The notes under the pieces are model-generated. The model was not told the origin of the DNA and searched no databases. It saw nothing but the letters and a program-made list of their open reading frames with translations. Position numbers and translations under genes: made by a program. From Planctomycetota bacterium (lineage in GTDB: Bacteria; Planctomycetota; UBA1135; UBA2386): a DNA stretch of 46,542 nucleotides. Of the stretch, positions 15,980-27,622 are shown one piece after another. Position 1 is the first letter of the stretch. Each line of letters starts with the position of its first letter. The DNA lies in assembly GCA_019636245.1 (NCBI GenBank), contig JAHBXX010000034.1, positions 1-46,542 of the forward strand, read 5' to 3'.

Positions 15980-18961
15980 TCATCCCTTGCGCCGCGGCCG
16001 CAACTGCAGATCGACCAGACCGGCCGGCGGCACATCCACATCGCCACCATCGAACGCCTCGCCGGGGCGGTCGCCCTCGTAGTTGAAGTAGACCTCCGCG
16101 TGGTAGCGCCCGACGCCGAGGTCGTCGGTCTGGAAGTTCCCGGTCGCGAGGTCGACGCCGGCCCACTGCATCTGGCTGCGGTCCTTCGTCTTGCCGGCCG
16201 CATCCAGCGGCTGGAAGCCGATCCAGCACCACTTCGGCGGATCCCGGGTGAACTCCGACAGGTCGAGCTTGCCCTTGACGACCAGCGCCGACCGCAGATC
16301 GATGCGCAGCGACTCGACCGGAAACGCCCCGGTGACCTCGACTGCCTCCAACGTGCCGCGCAGCGGCGACTCGCCGCCGCCGCGCACCGTGAACGAGTAG
16401 GTGCCTGCCGCCACGTCTCGGAACGTGAACGCACCGCTGGCGTCGGTCGGCGAGCCGAGCCAGACGTTGCCCTCGCCCGCCGAGCTGCCCGTGAGCCGAC
16501 CCTGTCCCTGCACGAACACGCCGGCCGCCGGCGCGCCGTCGGGCAGGAAGCAGCGGCCGGACACCGAGGTCGTCGTCAGCTCGATCGTGAGCTCCTTCGC
16601 CTCGCCGGCCTGCAGTTCGATCGAGCCCGACCAGACGCTGCTGCCGCCGCCGAAGAAGATGCCGCCCTCGCGCGCCGGGTGCAGGTTGATCCAGATCCGG
16701 CTCGCCGGCACGACGCCGAAGTCGAACCGGCCGCGCGCGTCGACGCGCGCCGACAGGCGCCGCTCCTCGGCATAGCCGGACAGCACGTAGTCCTCGGCGG
16801 CGCGGCCGTTCACGGTCACCGAGCCGGCGAGCACAGCCGTCGGTCCGTCGATCGGCCGCTCGCCGGCCTCGATCGTGACCTCGGTGGTGCCGCCCGCCAC
16901 GACCTCGGCGTCGACTTCGTTGCGATCGCGCTGCAGGAACGCGTTCTGCGCCAGCGCCATCACGCCGCCCGGCGAGCGCAGCGTCGCCAGCGAATCGATC
17001 CCCACCAGCCGGTAGCGCCCGGGCTGCAGCGCCTGCACCGCGAACGAGCCGTCGAGCCCCGGGGTCAGCAGTCCGGGCACGCCCTCGAGCGGGCCGCGCG
17101 GGCCCTTGCCGCCGCGCACCATCACCGCGACCGAGTACTTGCCCGGGGTCGGCGGCTTGCCGTTCTCGAGCAGCAGGCCGCGCAGCGCTCCGGGCGCCTC
17201 CATCTGCAACCGCAACTCCTGACCTGGCTTCGCCTCGCCGTGCACGACGCCCCAGCGCGGGTGCTCGGCGCTGACCCGCAGCGACTCGGCCTGCAGCTGG
17301 GCGATCTCGAGCCGGCCGTCGGCGCCGGTGCGGCCGCAGTGCAGCGGCATCTCGACGTAACGCTTGCCGCGCGGCTCGGCGTAGATCGACGCGTTGCGCA
17401 CCGGCTGGTCCTCGGAGTCGACGACGACGACGTGGAACACGTTCGGCGCCGCCAGCTGCAGGGCGACCGTGGCGTCGCCGGCGACGATCTCGAAGCCGGC
17501 GAACGCCGTCGCATGGCCGGGAGCGTCGGCCAGCAGCGTGTAGTGGCCGGGCTGCAGGTGGTCGAACCGGAACACGCCGTCGGCGAGCACGCGCTGGCGG
17601 GCGGCGAGGTCGATCGGCGGCGCCAGGCCGAGCAGGTGCATCTCGGCGGCGCCTTGCCCGGCCTTGCCCTGCAGCAGCCGGAACCGCGGCTGCATCGCCG
17701 GCTTGCCGTCGGCGAGCGTGATCGTCGCCGTGACGGAGTAGGTCGCCGGCAGGGTCACGACGACTTCGCCGAACACCGGCTGCGGCTCGGCGAGCACCCA
17801 CGGATGGCCCTTGCCGCGCCGCGCCGCGACGGTGACCTTGCCGGGCGCGAAGCCCGGGCCGCCGAAGCGGCCGTCGGCGTCGCTCGGTTCGAGTCGCTGC
17901 GCGAGGTCGACCGGGGCCATGGAGATGGTCGAGCCGGCGAAGATCTCGGCGCCCGCGACCGGCTTGCCGGCGCCGTCGAGCACCCGGCCGCTCAGCTCTT
18001 CGCCGCGCTTGAGCTTGATGCGGCCCACGTCCTTCACCTGGCCGGGGCGCACCGGCACGCTCGGCTTCACGTCGGACAGGAAGCCGCGCTGCGTCGTCGC
18101 CACCAGGTTGCTGCCCGGCGTGACGCCGACCAGGCGGAACGCGCCGCTCGCGTCGGTGCGCGCGCTCGGAATCGGCAGCTGCTCGAACGCCGCCTCGACC
18201 CACTCGGGCATCGGCAGCACTTGCGACCGCAGGTTCTGTTCGCGCACCAGCACCGCGCCCTTGGGGTCGAAGCGTTCGAGCGGGAACAGCGCCGCCACCG
18301 CGCCGGGCAGGTCGGCGGCCCGCACCAGCGCGCCCGGCATCGGCTCGCCGTCCTCGTCGACGACGGTGCCGACGATCACGCCGGCGTGCACCAGCTCGAC
18401 GTCGCCGAGGTCGACGACCTCGCCCGGCGACGGCATGCGGGAGAGGATCTGGTGCGTCGGCGAATCCGTGCCGATGCCGGCCAGCAGCAGGAAGAACCCC
18501 TGCGGCCGCACGCGGGCGATCAGGAACGTGCCGTCGTTCGCGGTGCGGGTCTCGCCGGCCACGTACTGCGGCGCGAACGCGGACTGGTCGGCGAACACGT
18601 CGAGGCCCTCGGTGAGCACCGAGTCGAGCGCGCCGCGGTAGAGCCGCACGCCGCAGTCGGCGACCGGCTTCTTGGTGTGGTCGACGACGCGGCCCTTCCA
18701 GCCGGTCAGGCCGGCCACGAACTCCGGGTCGTCGAGGACCCCGGTCGCGGCCGCGGCGACGACTTCGCGGTGCGCGGGGCGGGTTGCCGCTTCGGTGGCG
18801 CCGACCGCCGCGCTGGCCGCTTCGGCCGCGACCGGACCGCCCTCCGTGGTGCCCGCCCCAGCCGGCGCCAGCGGCGCCGGATCCTCGCGCAGCGACCACC
18901 ACAGTCCGGCCATGACGGCCACGAGGAGCAGGACGAGAGCGATGGCGAGTGGGCGCTGCAT
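15980..18961 (-). CDS. Large membrane-anchored carboxypeptidase-regulatory-like repeat protein
   Basis: A 993-residue protein with an N-terminal membrane helix (MQRPLAIALVLLLVAVMAGL) and no clear signal cleavage site, so it is likely anchored with the bulk outside the cytoplasm. The rest is a string of beta-sandwich repeats of the CarboxypepD_reg/CNA-B-like type, each with a phrase like LSGRVLDGAGKPVAGAEI, TDASGAFTFRDVAAGTY or ADGRFGGPGFAPG. No catalytic motif is visible. A GGAG site lies 7 bases before the ATG at 18961, and a TACAAC box lies about 27 bases before the start. It is similar in architecture to the proteins at 9212 and 19577, so the locus may build related surface layers. Function is unknown. 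Confidence 0.8.
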   Translation of the reverse strand: MQRPLAIALVLLLVAVMAGLWWSLREDPAPLAPAGAGTTEGGPVAAEAASAAVGATEAATRPAHREVVAAAATGVLDDPEFVAGLTGWKGRVVDHTKKPVADCGVRLYRGALDSVLTEGLDVFADQSAFAPQYVAGETRTANDGTFLIARVRPQGFFLLLAGIGTDSPTHQILSRMPSPGEVVDLGDVELVHAGVIVGTVVDEDGEPMPGALVRAADLPGAVAALFPLERFDPKGAVLVREQNLRSQVLPMPEWVEAAFEQLPIPSARTDASGAFRLVGVTPGSNLVATTQRGFLSDVKPSVPVRPGQVKDVGRIKLKRGEELSGRVLDGAGKPVAGAEIFAGSTISMAPVDLAQRLEPSDADGRFGGPGFAPGKVTVAARRGKGHPWVLAEPQPVFGEVVVTLPATYSVTATITLADGKPAMQPRFRLLQGKAGQGAAEMHLLGLAPPIDLAARQRVLADGVFRFDHLQPGHYTLLADAPGHATAFAGFEIVAGDATVALQLAAPNVFHVVVVDSEDQPVRNASIYAEPRGKRYVEMPLHCGRTGADGRLEIAQLQAESLRVSAEHPRWGVVHGEAKPGQELRLQMEAPGALRGLLLENGKPPTPGKYSVAVMVRGGKGPRGPLEGVPGLLTPGLDGSFAVQALQPGRYRLVGIDSLATLRSPGGVMALAQNAFLQRDRNEVDAEVVAGGTTEVTIEAGERPIDGPTAVLAGSVTVNGRAAEDYVLSGYAEERRLSARVDARGRFDFGVVPASRIWINLHPAREGGIFFGGGSSVWSGSIELQAGEAKELTIELTTTSVSGRCFLPDGAPAAGVFVQGQGRLTGSSAGEGNVWLGSPTDASGAFTFRDVAAGTYSFTVRGGGESPLRGTLEAVEVTGAFPVESLRIDLRSALVVKGKLDLSEFTRDPPKWCWIGFQPLDAAGKTKDRSQMQWAGVDLATGNFQTDDLGVGRYHAEVYFNYEGDRPGEAFDGGDVDVPPAGLVDLQLRPRRKG

Positions 18962-19022
18962 GGCGGTCTCCGGCGAACGAGGGCCCGGTTGTAGCCGATC
19001 GGCGCGCGGGCCTGCCGCCCGT

Positions 19023-19580
19023 TCAGGCGCCAGGCCCCTCGGCCTGGGCCCGCCAGAACGCGATCGTAGCCAGCACGATGGCGTGGTCGATGGCGCCTTG
19101 CCGCAGCAGGCCGTCGAGGTCGGCCAGCGGCACGGTCACGACCTCGATGTCCTCGCCCGGGTCCTGCACCAGGTCGCCGACCGGCCGGCAGCCGGTCGCC
19201 AGGTAGGAGAAGCAGCGGTTGGTCATCATCGCCGGGTTCGGCGACATCACGCCGAGCAGCTGCAGCCGTTCGGCGGCATACCCGGTCTCCTCGCGCAGCT
19301 CGCGGGCCGCCGCCGCCGCCGGGTCGGTCTCGTCGGCGTCGACCAGGCCGCCCGGGATCTCCAGCGAGACCCGGTCGGTGCCGTGGCGGAACTGCCGCAC
19401 CATCACGATCCGCCCGTCGGCGGTGATCGGCAGCACGTTGACCCAGTCCGGGGTGTCGACCAGCAGGAAGCCGATCTCGGCGCCGGTGCGCGGCGAGCGA
19501 CGGCGCGAGCGCCGCACGCGGAACACCTTGTACTGCATCAGCGTCTCGTCGCCGAGCCGCTCCCAATCCTGGATGCTCAT
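19023..19580 (-). CDS. Nudix hydrolase, ADP-ribose pyrophosphatase type
   Basis: A 185-residue Nudix protein. The Nudix box lies at residues 77-101 (GGLVDADETDPAAAAARELREETGY); it is one residue longer than the GX5EX7REUXEEXGU consensus between the first Glu and the REL motif. The upstream MVRQFRHGTDRVSLEIPGG matches the ADP-ribose pyrophosphatase branch, which splits nucleoside diphosphate sugars to AMP plus sugar phosphate. It is cytosolic. The ATG at 19580 overlaps the stop of the upstream gene at 19577 (ATGA), so the two are translationally coupled, although the partner is a surface protein. Confidence 0.88.
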   Translation of the reverse strand: MSIQDWERLGDETLMQYKVFRVRRSRRRSPRTGAEIGFLLVDTPDWVNVLPITADGRIVMVRQFRHGTDRVSLEIPGGLVDADETDPAAAAARELREETGYAAERLQLLGVMSPNPAMMTNRCFSYLATGCRPVGDLVQDPGEDIEVVTVPLADLDGLLRQGAIDHAIVLATIAFWRAQAEGPGA

Positions 19581-21262
19581 CGTCGCAGGCGGATTCCGTG
19601 GGTGGTCGCGCCGGCCTTGGCCTCGGCCTCGACGCTGCCGCCCGGCGCGTCGGGGGTGTCGACCAGCGCGAGCCTACCCGCGCCCAGGTGCGGCGTCTCC
19701 AGCGCGAACGATCCGTCGGCCGAGGTCACCGTGGTGGTCGGCAGCGCCAGCGCCGCACCTTCGAGCACGCGCCGCCCGGGGCTGCCCGGCACGGTCGTCG
19801 GCTGCGCCGGCTGCCAGCGCACGGCGACGTCCGGCTGCGGCACCCCCGCGGCGTCGACGACCACGCCGGCCAGCACGCCGGTGAGGCCACGCTCGAGGCG
19901 GGCCATGGTCGTGCCCGGCCAGACGTCGTAGTCCGCGAACGGCGCGCCGGGCTCGACCAGTTCGGCGTAGGCCAGGCAGCCCGGCGCCTGGATCCACACG
20001 CGCGCCGGCGCCGTGCCGGTCGTGCGCAGCAGGAAGGTGCCGTCGGCCGCGGTCACCGTCGCCGCCGCGGTGGCGCCGTTCGGCTGCCAGGCGACGGTGG
20101 CGCCGCCGATCGGCGCGAGGTCGGGCCGCAGCCGCACGCGGCCGCGCAGCACCGAGCGCGGCAGCGGCGCGAGGCCCAGCCGCAGCGCCGCGGCCGGCGC
20201 GACCTCCGGCCCGTGCGCCAGCGGTTCGTGCTCTGGATGCCGCACGTGCAGCGTGTGCGGGCCCGGCCACACGGGAGCGAGCCGGAACGCGCCGCCGGGC
20301 CCGGTGGTCGCCACGAGGCCGAGCGGGTCGCCTGCCGCCAGCGCCACGGTCGCGCCGGCGAGCGGCGTGCCGTCGCGCTGGTCGACCACCGTGCCGGCGA
20401 ACTCGCCGCCGGCGCGCAGGGGGATGGTGCACGCCGCCGGCGCGGCATCCGTGGCGACCACCAGGTGCTCGCGGCCGACGAGGCCCGTCAGCGTCGCCAC
20501 TTCGACGTCGTAGTCGCCGGGCACGACGAAGCGCACTTCGGCGCCGTCGGCGAGCCGGTGCACGCGGTGCGGTGCATGGTCGCCGAGTTCGACCGGCGCG
20601 TCGTGGCCGACCGGCCGGCCCGCCAGCATGGCGTGCTCGACCCAGGCCCGTTCGAGCACCGGGTCCCCGGCCGGCACCGGTGACGGCGGCGTGGCCCCCG
20701 ACGGCCGGGCCGCGCCGCGGAAACGCACGAACGCCTCGCGCACCGGGGTGCCGGCCGGCGAGCGGAACGACAGCCGCACGCGCGGCGACCAGACGTCGGC
20801 GACCAGGCGCACCAGCTGCGGTTCCGCCTCGGTCGAACCCGGGCGCGTCGGCGCCAGCCGCAGCAGGTAGCCGGCGGCGACCACGGCCAGCTGCTCGAAC
20901 TGCGAGAGCGGCACCGCGGCGAGGCCCTGTTCGTCGGTGAAGGCGAGTTCGGCGCCGTCGCGCACGCGGCGCACGGCGGCGCCGGCGACCGGCCGGCCGG
21001 TGCCGTGGTCGACTATGGCGAGGCACGCGGTCGGCGTCGGCGCGAGGTCGGTCGCGGTCACGAGGTCGCGCTGGGCGTGCTGGGCGACGGTGCCAGGCGG
21101 CAGCGGCGAGCCGACCTCGGCCGTTGCGTTGGCGCTGCTGCCGCCCTGGTCGACGGGCGGCGGCACCTCCTGGTCGCCGAGCCGGCTCGTGACCAACCAG
21201 ACGGCGACCAGCGCCAGCAGCAATCCGAACGCCACCAGGATCCGCATTCGCCGCGCGAGCAT
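19577..21262 (-). CDS. Membrane-anchored carboxypeptidase-regulatory-like repeat protein
   Basis: A 561-residue protein with an N-terminal transmembrane helix (RILVAFGLLLALVAVWLVT) and then beta-sandwich repeats: VAGAAVRRVRDGAELAFTD, FAGTVVDQRDGTPLAGATV, LRGRVRLRPDLAPIGGATV and LAGVVVDAAGVPQPDVAV. No enzyme motif is visible. Two ATGs are possible, 21262 and 21247; the first is taken because an AGGG lies 9 bases upstream. It overlaps the Nudix gene by 4 bases. It is divergent from the membrane protein at 21290, with only 27 bases between. Likely role: unknown surface protein. Confidence 0.75.
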   Translation of the reverse strand: MLARRMRILVAFGLLLALVAVWLVTSRLGDQEVPPPVDQGGSSANATAEVGSPLPPGTVAQHAQRDLVTATDLAPTPTACLAIVDHGTGRPVAGAAVRRVRDGAELAFTDEQGLAAVPLSQFEQLAVVAAGYLLRLAPTRPGSTEAEPQLVRLVADVWSPRVRLSFRSPAGTPVREAFVRFRGAARPSGATPPSPVPAGDPVLERAWVEHAMLAGRPVGHDAPVELGDHAPHRVHRLADGAEVRFVVPGDYDVEVATLTGLVGREHLVVATDAAPAACTIPLRAGGEFAGTVVDQRDGTPLAGATVALAAGDPLGLVATTGPGGAFRLAPVWPGPHTLHVRHPEHEPLAHGPEVAPAAALRLGLAPLPRSVLRGRVRLRPDLAPIGGATVAWQPNGATAAATVTAADGTFLLRTTGTAPARVWIQAPGCLAYAELVEPGAPFADYDVWPGTTMARLERGLTGVLAGVVVDAAGVPQPDVAVRWQPAQPTTVPGSPGRRVLEGAALALPTTTVTSADGSFALETPHLGAGRLALVDTPDAPGGSVEAEAKAGATTHGIRLRR

Positions 21263-21289
21263 ACCCAGCCCTATGCTGCGCTCGCCCGC

Positions 21290-22888
21290 ATGCCGCCGAT
21301 CGCCGACCGTCCGCCGACGCTCCTGCGCGCGCTCTGGGGCACGCTGCTGGTCGCGGCGGCGGCGGCGACGGCGTGGTTCCTGTTCGGCGTCGCCAACCGG
21401 CTCGGCTACCCGCACGAACTCGAGTGGATGGAAGGCGCGATGGTCGACCACGCCGCACGCGTGGCCGACGGCCTACCGCTCTACGCCGAGCCAGGCCCCG
21501 AGCACGTGCCGTTCCTCTATGCGCCGCTGCTGTTCTGGCTCGGCGGCGCGGCGATGGCGCTCGGCCTGGACGGCCTGCTGGCGCTGCGGCTGGTCGCGAC
21601 CGCGGCGTCGCTCGGGGCGTCGCTGGTGATCGGCCACTGGGTGCGGCGGGAGACCGGCCGCGTCGGGCCCGGCCTCGCCGCCACCGGCCTGTTCCTCGCC
21701 GGCTACGGCTGGCTCGCGTGGTGGTACGACCTGGCCCGCAACGACGGCCTGTTCCTGCTGGCGATGCTCGGCACCGGCTACCAGCTGCGGCACGGCGGCC
21801 ATCGGCGCTGGGCGTGGGCCGCGGTCCTGGCCACGCTGGCTTTCCTGGCCAAGCAGTCGGCGCTGATGTGGCTGCCGGCGATCGGGCTGGGCGCGCTGCT
21901 GCGGGACTGGCGCCAGGCGCTGCGCTTCGGCGCGGCGACGGGGGCGGGCCTCGGCGGCGCGGTGCTGGCGCTGCACCTCGCCAGCGACGGCTGGTCGACG
22001 TTCTTCCTGTTCGAGATGCCGCGGCACCACGGCTGGAACGGCGAACGCGTGGTCGCCTTCTGGACCGAGGACCTGCGGCCGATCTGGCCGCTGCTGGCGC
22101 TGGGCCTGGTCGGGTTCGCCGTCGCGGTGCGCACCGCGGCGCGCGGCGAAGCGCTGCTGCTGGCTGCGTTCGGCACGGGCGGCCTCGTGACCTCGTGGCT
22201 GTCGCGGCTGCACACCGGCGGCTTCGACAACGTGATGCTCTACGGCTTCGCGGCGGCCTGCGTGCTCGGCCCGGCGGCGGCGGCCGCCGACCGGCGGTGG
22301 GTCCGCTGGCTCGTGCCCACCCTGCTGCTGGCGCAGTTCGCCTGGCTCGCCGAGGCGGCCTGGGCGCGCGCGCCGCGCCGCACGCTGCTGCCGTCGGCGG
22401 CACACGCGCGGGCGCACGACCAGCTGGCGGCGTTCGTGGCGGCGCAGTCCGGACCGGTCTGGATCCCCGCCCACGGCGGCATCACCCGTCGGCTCGGCAA
22501 GGGCACCGGCGCCCACGGCCAGGCGATCTTCGACCTGCTGCAGGCGCTGCCGAAGGACGCGGCCGGCATGCTGGACCTCGCCGCGCTGCACGAACCGGCC
22601 CGGCTGGCGCACCTGCCGCCGCGCGTGCGGCAGGCGATCACCGCCTTCGCCGCCCGCACCGAGGCGGCGCTGCGCGCGCGCCACTTCGCCGCGATCGTCG
22701 TCGACGAGGTCGGCGCGCATGCGTTCGCGCCGCTGTTCGCGCCGGCCCTGGTCGGCGCCGACGGCGTGTTCGGCACCGACGACGATCCCTACCTGCGCCA
22801 GCCGCGGTCGCTGCTCGATGAACCGACGGCGATCCGGCCGCTGCTGGGCTACGACGTGCACACGCCGCACGCCTGGCTGCGGCGCTGA
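21290..22888 (+). CDS. GT-C-like polytopic membrane protein
   Basis: A 532-residue membrane protein with about 10 hydrophobic helices, a conserved acidic patch in the first loop (YPHELEWMEGAMVDHA) and a periplasm-like C-terminal part ending in GYDVHTPHAWLRR. The layout and the acidic loop recall GT-C glycosyltransferases of the ArnT/PMT kind (family 39), which move a sugar from a lipid carrier onto lipids or proteins. No catalytic residue is proven. The ATG at 21290 is the first start after the divergent gene. It is followed 49 bases later by the photolyase gene on the same strand. Confidence 0.65.
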   Translation: MPPIADRPPTLLRALWGTLLVAAAAATAWFLFGVANRLGYPHELEWMEGAMVDHAARVADGLPLYAEPGPEHVPFLYAPLLFWLGGAAMALGLDGLLALRLVATAASLGASLVIGHWVRRETGRVGPGLAATGLFLAGYGWLAWWYDLARNDGLFLLAMLGTGYQLRHGGHRRWAWAAVLATLAFLAKQSALMWLPAIGLGALLRDWRQALRFGAATGAGLGGAVLALHLASDGWSTFFLFEMPRHHGWNGERVVAFWTEDLRPIWPLLALGLVGFAVAVRTAARGEALLLAAFGTGGLVTSWLSRLHTGGFDNVMLYGFAAACVLGPAAAAADRRWVRWLVPTLLLAQFAWLAEAAWARAPRRTLLPSAAHARAHDQLAAFVAAQSGPVWIPAHGGITRRLGKGTGAHGQAIFDLLQALPKDAAGMLDLAALHEPARLAHLPPRVRQAITAFAARTEAALRARHFAAIVVDEVGAHAFAPLFAPALVGADGVFGTDDDPYLRQPRSLLDEPTAIRPLLGYDVHTPHAWLRR

Positions 22889-22937
22889 CCGCCGGCGCCG
22901 TCGCATCCGACCGCCGGCCGCGGCGAACGCTCCGCCC

Positions 22938-24521
22938 ATGTCGACCTTCGCGCGCCGCCTGCGGCAGCTGCAACCCAAGGGCCGGGCGCCGCGCCGGTGG
23001 CTGTTCGTGCCCTACGACCAGCTGCACGACGGCATCGGCCCGCTCGCCCGCGAGGCACCGGGCGAGCTGGGCATCGTGCTGGTCGAGAGCCGCGCCAAGG
23101 CGGCGCGCCGCCCCTACCACCGGCAGAAGCTGGCGCTGGTGCTGGCGAACCTGCGCCACTTCGCGCTCGAACAGGCGGCGCGCGGCGTCGCCGTGCGGCA
23201 CGTCGCGACGGCGAGGGGCTACGCGGCGGCGCTGGAGCCGCTGGTGCGCGAACTCGGGCCGCTGCGCATGCTGCGGCCGGCGGAGCACGAACTGCGCGCG
23301 GAACTGCGCCCGCTGGTCGCTGCGGGCGCGCTGGTCGAACTGCCGCACGACGGCTGGCTGTCGACGGCCGCGGACCTGGCCGCGATCCCGGGCCCACCGT
23401 GGCGCCTGGATGCCTTCTACCGCCAGGTGCGGCGCCGCACCGGCGTGCTGCTCGCGCGCGGCAAGCCGGTCGGCGGCAAGTGGAGCTTCGACGCCGAGAA
23501 CAGGCAACCATGGCGCGGCACGCCGCCGGCGCCCGAGCCGCCGACGTTCGCGCCCGATGCGGTGACACGCGAGGTCGGCGACCTGGTGGCGCGCGAGTTC
23601 GCCGCGCATCCGGGCGAACTGCACCTCGACCGCCTGCCGGCTTCGCGCGCCGACGCCGAACGGCTGTGGGCCTGGGCGCTCCGCGACTGCCTGCCGTGGT
23701 TCGGGCCGTACGAGGACGCGATGTCGACGCAGTCGACCGGTCTGTTCCACACGCGGATCGCGCCGCTCCTGAACCTGCACCGCCTGCTGCCGGCGCGGGT
23801 GCTGGCCGACGCGCTGGCGGCGCCGCTGCCGCTGCCGAGCCAGGAGGGGTTCGTGCGCCAGGTGCTCGGCTGGCGCGAGTTCGTGCACCAGGTGCACGAG
23901 GCGACCGACGGCTTGCGCACGGTCGGCGGCGCGCCGATCGACCAGAACGTGCTGCGCGCCGACCTGGATCTGCCGGCGACGTTCTGGGGCACGCCGTCGG
24001 GGCTGCACTGCCTCGACCGCGTGGTCGCCGACGTCTGGCGCGAGGGCTACAGCCACCACATCACACGGCTGATGGTGCTCGGCAACCTGGCGACGCTGCT
24101 CGGCGTCGAGCCGCGCCAGCTCACCGACTGGTTCTGGGTCGCCTACACCGACGCCTACGACTGGGTGGTCGAACCCAACGTGCTGGCGATGGCGAGCTAC
24201 GGCGTGGGCGGCCTGATGACGACCAAGCCCTACGTCGCCGGCAGCGCCTACCTGCACCGCATGGGCGACTACTGCCGCGACTGCGAGTTCGATCCGGGCA
24301 CCACCTGCCCGATCACGCCGCTCTACTGGCAGTTCCTGGCCCGCAACCACGACCGGCTGGCCGGCAACCAGCGCCTGTCGATGCCGCTGCGCAACGCCGC
24401 GAAGCGGCCGGCGGCGGCGAGGGCGCGCGACGCCGCCATCGCGGCGTGGGCGCGGGCGACGCTCGCGGGCGGCGGCCGGCTGCGCCCCGACGACGGCCCG
24501 ACCGGCCCGTCGGGGCGGTGA
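22938..24521 (+). CDS. Iron-sulfur bacterial photolyase/cryptochrome (FeS-BCP)
   Basis: A 527-residue protein of the cryptochrome/photolyase superfamily, the branch known from Agrobacterium PhrB (deoxyribodipyrimidine photolyase-related). The N-terminal part is the antenna fold (LFVPYDQLHDGIGPLAREAP). The C-terminal FAD part shows YSHHITRLMVLGNLATLLG and TDWFWVAYTDAYDWVVEPN. Four cysteines are in place for a [4Fe-4S] cluster: C358 (GLHCLD), C446 and C449 (YCRDC), and C457 (TTCPITPLYWQF). PhrB repairs (6-4) pyrimidine dimers with light. The family normally binds a lumazine antenna. The ATG at 22938 fits the family start. Confidence 0.88.
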   Translation: MSTFARRLRQLQPKGRAPRRWLFVPYDQLHDGIGPLAREAPGELGIVLVESRAKAARRPYHRQKLALVLANLRHFALEQAARGVAVRHVATARGYAAALEPLVRELGPLRMLRPAEHELRAELRPLVAAGALVELPHDGWLSTAADLAAIPGPPWRLDAFYRQVRRRTGVLLARGKPVGGKWSFDAENRQPWRGTPPAPEPPTFAPDAVTREVGDLVAREFAAHPGELHLDRLPASRADAERLWAWALRDCLPWFGPYEDAMSTQSTGLFHTRIAPLLNLHRLLPARVLADALAAPLPLPSQEGFVRQVLGWREFVHQVHEATDGLRTVGGAPIDQNVLRADLDLPATFWGTPSGLHCLDRVVADVWREGYSHHITRLMVLGNLATLLGVEPRQLTDWFWVAYTDAYDWVVEPNVLAMASYGVGGLMTTKPYVAGSAYLHRMGDYCRDCEFDPGTTCPITPLYWQFLARNHDRLAGNQRLSMPLRNAAKRPAAARARDAAIAAWARATLAGGGRLRPDDGPTGPSGR

Positions 24522-24542
24522 GCGGGCGGGGGCGCGCCGCCT

Positions 24543-24985
24543 TCAGCCCAGCGCCTTCAGCGCTTCCTGCACCAGCTTGCCGTCGGCGAGGCCCTTGTAC
24601 TTCGCCATCCACTCCTTCATGAACCGCCCGGTGTCCTTGCCGCCCTGGTAGCCGATCGCCGCCGCGACCTCCCGCACCTTGGCCGCGATCTCGGCCGGCG
24701 ACAGCTGCTGCGGCAGGTAGGACTGCACGACCTCGATCTCGAACTGCTCCTTGGCGGCGACTTCCGCCCGGCCGGCGGCCTGGGCCTGCGCCACCGTGTC
24801 GGCGCGCGTCTTCACCGCCTTCTGCAGCACCGCCACCTCTTCGTCGTCGGGCAGGTCGTCGACCTTGGCGTCGATCGCCTTCCTCTTCAGCTCGCTGATC
24901 AGCATGCGCAGCACTTCGAGGCGCGGCTTGTCGCCGGCCTTCATCGCCGCCTTCATGTCCGCCGTCAGCTGGGCGAGGTAGCGGC

Positions 24986-24989
<4 letters not shown>
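24543..24989 (-). CDS. GatB/YqeY-domain protein
   Basis: A 148-residue YqeY-like protein. It starts YLAQLTADMKAAMKAGDKPR, continues LRMLISELKRKAID, has LPQQLSPAEIAAKV in the middle and ends with the family tail GRFMKEWMAKYKGLADGKLV. This fold is shared with the GatB tail of the amidotransferase that makes Gln-tRNA and with a stand-alone family of unclear function. The ATG at 24989 overlaps the gyrA stop (ATGA), so it is read from the gyrA transcript with translational coupling. It ends 21 bases from the convergent photolyase gene. Confidence 0.88.
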
Positions 24990-27463
<2,474 letters not shown>

Positions 27464-27527
27464 GTGCGCTGGGGGGCCGGGCGTGGGTCGGCAGCAAAAA
27501 GACCATTCTTCCGGGCCCGCCCGGAGG

Positions 27528-27556
27528 CTTCAACCTTGCGGCCGATCCGCTAGCAT
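27528..27556 (+). promoter_or_regulatory. Putative sigma70-type promoter before the CinA-type gene
   Basis: TTCAAC at 27528-27533 and TAGCAT at 27551-27556 are 17 bases apart, a normal spacing, and would start transcription some 60 bases before the start codon at 27623. The -35 box is a weak match. It lies in the 159-base gap shared with gyrA. Confidence 0.4.
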
Positions 27557-27622
27557 GCAGGGCCGCGCGGCGACGAGGCGCCCGCGCCCCCGCCGTCCCT
27601 CCACAGCCCGCCCGAGGTTTCC

